DNA of 64,000 nt from Rhizobium sp. RU20A (GTDB lineage Bacteria; Pseudomonadota; Alphaproteobacteria; Rhizobiales; Rhizobiaceae), in contig NZ_FTMB01000002.1 of the NCBI RefSeq assembly GCF_900155885.1, positions 1-64,000 of the forward strand, read 5' to 3'. This document shows, piece by piece, positions 62,201 to 64,000 of this stretch (within the stretch, counting starts at the first letter, position 1; each line of letters begins with the position of its first letter). A program made the position numbers and the translations under genes. The notes beneath the pieces are model-generated. The model ran no database searches, was not told the DNA's origin, and worked only from the letters and a program-made list of their open reading frames with translations.

Positions 62201-64000
62201 CAGCCCGGCTGCCATCGCCGGCCTTTCGACCGCCGTGCTGGCGGCCATGACGTCAGGCGAGTTGCAGGCGCTGAATGCGACCAGCATTCCGAACCTTACC
62301 ACCGCGCAGCTTGCCACGCTCTCCACGGACCAGATCGCCACCCTGACGACCCGCCAGATCGCCGCGCTCAGCGCAGCGCAGATCGGCGCGCTCGGCACCG
62401 ATGACATGGCGGCGCTGACGACGGCGCAGGTCGCCGCGCTGGCGGAGACGACCGTGACGGCGCTCACCAACGGCCAGATCGATGCGCTGGGTTCAGCACA
62501 GCTTCAGGCGCTGACGACGCCGCAGATCGCGGCGCTGACCTCCACGCAGATATCGACCCTTGATTCGGCCGATGTTGCAGCCCTCTCCACGCGCGCCATG
62601 GCGGCGCTGACCTCCGATGCGATCACCGGCCTTTCGATCGGTGTTGTGGCAACGCTGTCGAGCGACAAGATCGCAGCCCTTGCCACCTCCACGCTCGCGG
62701 CCCTCGGCACGCGGCAGATCGATGCCTTGACCGCGCCCCAGGTCCAGGCGCTGACGACCAGGCAGATGGCGGCCTTGACGGCGACGCAGGTCGGCGCTCT
62801 CGGAACGGATGACGTGTCGGTGCTGTCGACGGCGCAGGTCGCGGCGCTTGGCACTGCCGGCATTTCCGGCCTCACCACGCGCCAGCTTTCCGCCCTGTCC
62901 AGCGACCAGATGCGGGCGCTGACGCCGACGCAGGTTGCGGCCCTCAGCGCCTCGCAGATCGCGGTGCTTGATCCGGCCGCGCTCGCCACGTTCTCGACGG
63001 CCGATCTTTCCGCTCTCAGCCCGGACGCCATCGCCAGCATGACGACGGCAACGATCGCCTCGCTGACGGCGCAGCAGATCAGCGCGCTCGGCACCGCCTC
63101 GATCGCCAAGCTCGGCACCGCCCAGATCGCTGCCCTTGGCACCGCACAGGTGGAGGCACTGACGACGGCGCAGGTGAAGGCACTGAACTCTGCGCAGCTT
63201 TCGGCGCTCGGCGCCGATGACATCGCCACGTTCCGCGCCGACGAAGTCGCCGCAATCGGTGCCGATGCCGTCGTCGGCCTGACCACAGACGTCATGGCCT
63301 CGCTCTCGAGCGCCCATCTTGCGGCTCTCAGCACCCAGGCCGTCAGCGGCCTGACCTCGCGGCAGGTGGCGGCGCTGGGGAGCGACCAGGTCGCGGCCTT
63401 GACGACCGGGCAGATCGGAGCGCTGAGCGCACGGCAGACTGCAGCGCTCGGCACGGATGATATCGCAGCGCTCTCCGCCGCCAAGATCGCGGCCCTCAGC
63501 GCAGACGGGATTTCCGGACTCAGCACCACCCAGATTGCCGCCCTTTCCGGCGAGCAGATGGAGGCGTTGACATCCACGCAGATCGGCGCGCTGACGTCCC
63601 GGCAGATCAGCGTGCTGACGGCCGCCAATATCGCGACCTTCTCAACGGCCGAAATGGCGGCGATCAGCGCGGCGGCACTGCCGGGCGTTCCGGCAGCAGT
63701 GCTTGCGGCGCTGAGCAGCGAGCAGTTGAGCGCGCTCAGCACCACCGCGATCGCGGGCCTCTCAACCGCGCAGGTCGGGGCACTCGGCTCCTCCGGCATC
63801 ACGGCGCTGACGACCAGCCAGATGGCGGCGCTCTCCTCGCGGCAGGTGCAGGCACTCGGAACGGTCGGCGTTGCTTCCCTTTCCACCGCGCAGATCGCGG
63901 CGGTCACCGCCGATGGCGTGGCCGGGCTTTCCTCGACGCAGATCAATGCCATGTCCTCCCTGCAAATGGGGGCGCTCACCTCCACGCAGGTGGCGGCCTT
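59250..64000 (+). CDS. Giant octapeptide-repeat protein, N-terminal part, unrecognised family
   Basis: One open frame from the ATG at 59250 (GAGG nine bases upstream; another in-frame ATG at 59241) to the window edge: at least 1,583 codons without a stop. Almost the whole length is an eight-residue repeat, consensus Ala-Leu-[Ser/Thr]-[Ser/Thr]-x-[Gln/Asp]-[Ile/Val]-[Ala/Gly], about 195 copies. Examples are ALTTAQVA and GLTTDQIA. There is no signal peptide, and repeats begin within the first ten residues; in the stretches I translated I saw no cysteine and very few lysines. Each unit places Leu, Ser/Thr, two residues, Gln/Asp/Glu, Ile/Val in the order of a helix N-cap with hydrophobic staple, so short capped helices stacked in a solenoid are plausible. 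Secretion by a C-terminal signal, as in type I systems, is possible but unseen. Function unknown. Confidence 0.85.
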   Translation, partial: MSSTISSLSTAQIRSLSTAAVQAWTTEDVAQLSTGQINVLSSAQIAALDTEDVNVLSSQQLRAIAQGSIVGLTLDQIAVLDGLDIQSFSSDQVMALTAQQVEGLSTPQAEALQPAQIRAMTSAQIAALSPADIATFSTEDMAALSNRNIGGLSAAAIAVLTPEKIGALGSSAVSGLLGPQLAAFSAAQLQSLSPGQVSWLHSGQTATLSTTAIAALTTDQISAINPLAISGLSTDAIAALSSDQMTALSASQLRQLTSAQRATLGPEDMATLTVDEVRVLTSQSIWALSPAAIAALTPEQFKAIPPTGTRSMSGEQMQAITAAQAETLTYTHILDFNSYHLASLGAANIATFAPAKMSAIGVSAVGGLTPAVLNALSPAQIAGLNASVIPAFSTTQIAALSPEQTSALLPAHLRMLDAEQIASLKNESLTTFTTNQIAALSTYGVSGLTTDQIALLTTGQIEALSPVQVRALGAAQLAAFGTDDLAVLSTADVAAISSQAVPGLSSIAIGALSPEQISALSAAAVFSLSGDQIRAFNTAQAEALTMAQTRALTSAQLSAFSIEGLKTFSTGDIASLNSAAIIGLNTDAIAALSTDQIAALNTPALAAMTSEQLQIFSTGQVRALTSAQVRALLPAQFAAFGADSIAAMTPEQIGSISVRGLAGLTDEHLEALSTAQVAAFTSTQVAALTSSQIAALGADDLATFSLANIMAISAAAMPGLTDDVLASLSTDKIAVLNTRAVSTLTATQVEALTLEQVEALTAAQVGAMSSTQLAVFGTDDIATLSTDEIAALTRAAIGGLTTSAISALTTAQVAALSTAGASGLTSEQIGRLSSSQFAALSSKQIAALGAGQVGAISTDNVTGLESDRLTAITTVAVPGLTTDQIAALSTAQVAQLTTKQVAALTSLQVSALNVANVAALSTAQIIALTTAALAGLSADQIRTLSTAQVEALTTGQVAGLNSDQIGAFGTEDIQVFSSRDIAAISPAAIAGLSTAVLAAMTSGELQALNATSIPNLTTAQLATLSTDQIATLTTRQIAALSAAQIGALGTDDMAALTTAQVAALAETTVTALTNGQIDALGSAQLQALTTPQIAALTSTQISTLDSADVAALSTRAMAALTSDAITGLSIGVVATLSSDKIAALATSTLAALGTRQIDALTAPQVQALTTRQMAALTATQVGALGTDDVSVLSTAQVAALGTAGISGLTTRQLSALSSDQMRALTPTQVAALSASQIAVLDPAALATFSTADLSALSPDAIASMTTATIASLTAQQISALGTASIAKLGTAQIAALGTAQVEALTTAQVKALNSAQLSALGADDIATFRADEVAAIGADAVVGLTTDVMASLSSAHLAALSTQAVSGLTSRQVAALGSDQVAALTTGQIGALSARQTAALGTDDIAALSAAKIAALSADGISGLSTTQIAALSGEQMEALTSTQIGALTSRQISVLTAANIATFSTAEMAAISAAALPGVPAAVLAALSSEQLSALSTTAIAGLSTAQVGALGSSGITALTTSQMAALSSRQVQALGTVGVASLSTAQIAAVTADGVAGLSSTQINAMSSLQMGALTSTQVAA

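Noticed and set aside
62504-63985. A 493-codon leftward frame and several other leftward frames inside the octad array
   Set aside because: They are reverse-complement shadows of the 24-base repeat: the in-phase codon pattern of the rightward frame makes all antisense frames open. None spans the array as the plus-strand frame does.
59250-64000. The periodic DNA as a CRISPR array or simple satellite
   Set aside because: The period is 24 bases with no conserved repeat alternating with unique spacers, and the conservation is at amino-acid rather than nucleotide level.

Overview
The window reads as a chromosomal (or chromid) stretch of a Rhizobiaceae alphaproteobacterium. The base composition is high-GC. 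It carries RirA with an Irr-type iron-control element, a BigR sulfide operon, NepR/PhyR with EcfG-type promoters, an arsR-aqpS-arsC-arsH operon of the Sinorhizobium kind, and RIME-like palindromic intergenic repeats. The genus cannot be fixed from the sequence alone.

Layout. Bases 1-360 are insertion-sequence debris: an IS3-family end that has cut into an ISL3-type transposase gene. 415-5928 is a sulfide/persulfide detoxification locus: bigR and a peroxiredoxin face a persulfide dioxygenase (blh), two YeeE/YedE half-transporters, a fused DUF442-sulfide:quinone oxidoreductase and a TauE/SafE exporter. It runs directly into a cytochrome bd oxidase (cydAB plus a 38-residue DUF2474 subunit, to 8464). 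8525-13821 holds a short-chain dehydrogenase pair with its LysR regulator, then gnd-zwf-ROK kinase. 14383-23157 has a ureidoglycine aminohydrolase, an MHS transporter, two aldo/keto reductases, a LysR regulator and a ketoglutarate-semialdehyde dehydrogenase. 23398-26919 is the arsenic operon (leftward). 27099-32530 is an Opp-type peptide ABC transporter. 33000-38491 is mixed housekeeping (pseudouridine synthase, PrmB, FAH-family hydrolase, D-amino-acid dehydrogenase).

36500-43900 is a general-stress island. nepR and phyR lie among small membrane, secreted and lipoprotein genes. Seven EcfG promoters can be read by eye here (GGAAC, 16 or 17 bases, then CGTT or close variants), plus one weaker candidate. 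No ecfG sigma gene lies beside the regulator pair. 45069-50715 is a DppABCDF dipeptide operon with an unrecognised 121-residue gene coupled between dppC and dppD. 51009-54027 carries a LuxR regulator, a single-domain response regulator, and rirA divergent from a ferric-iron binding protein. 54131-59021 has a M48 protease/DUF898 pair and mmsA with a divergent LysR regulator.

From 59250 to the window end there is one uninterrupted, unfinished reading frame of at least 1,583 codons. It is built almost entirely of diverged eight-residue repeats (roughly Ala-Leu-Ser/Thr-Ser/Thr-x-Gln/Asp-Ile/Val-Ala). Higher-order landmarks fall at exact multiples of 24 bases. I do not recognise the family, and it is the most unusual object in the window.
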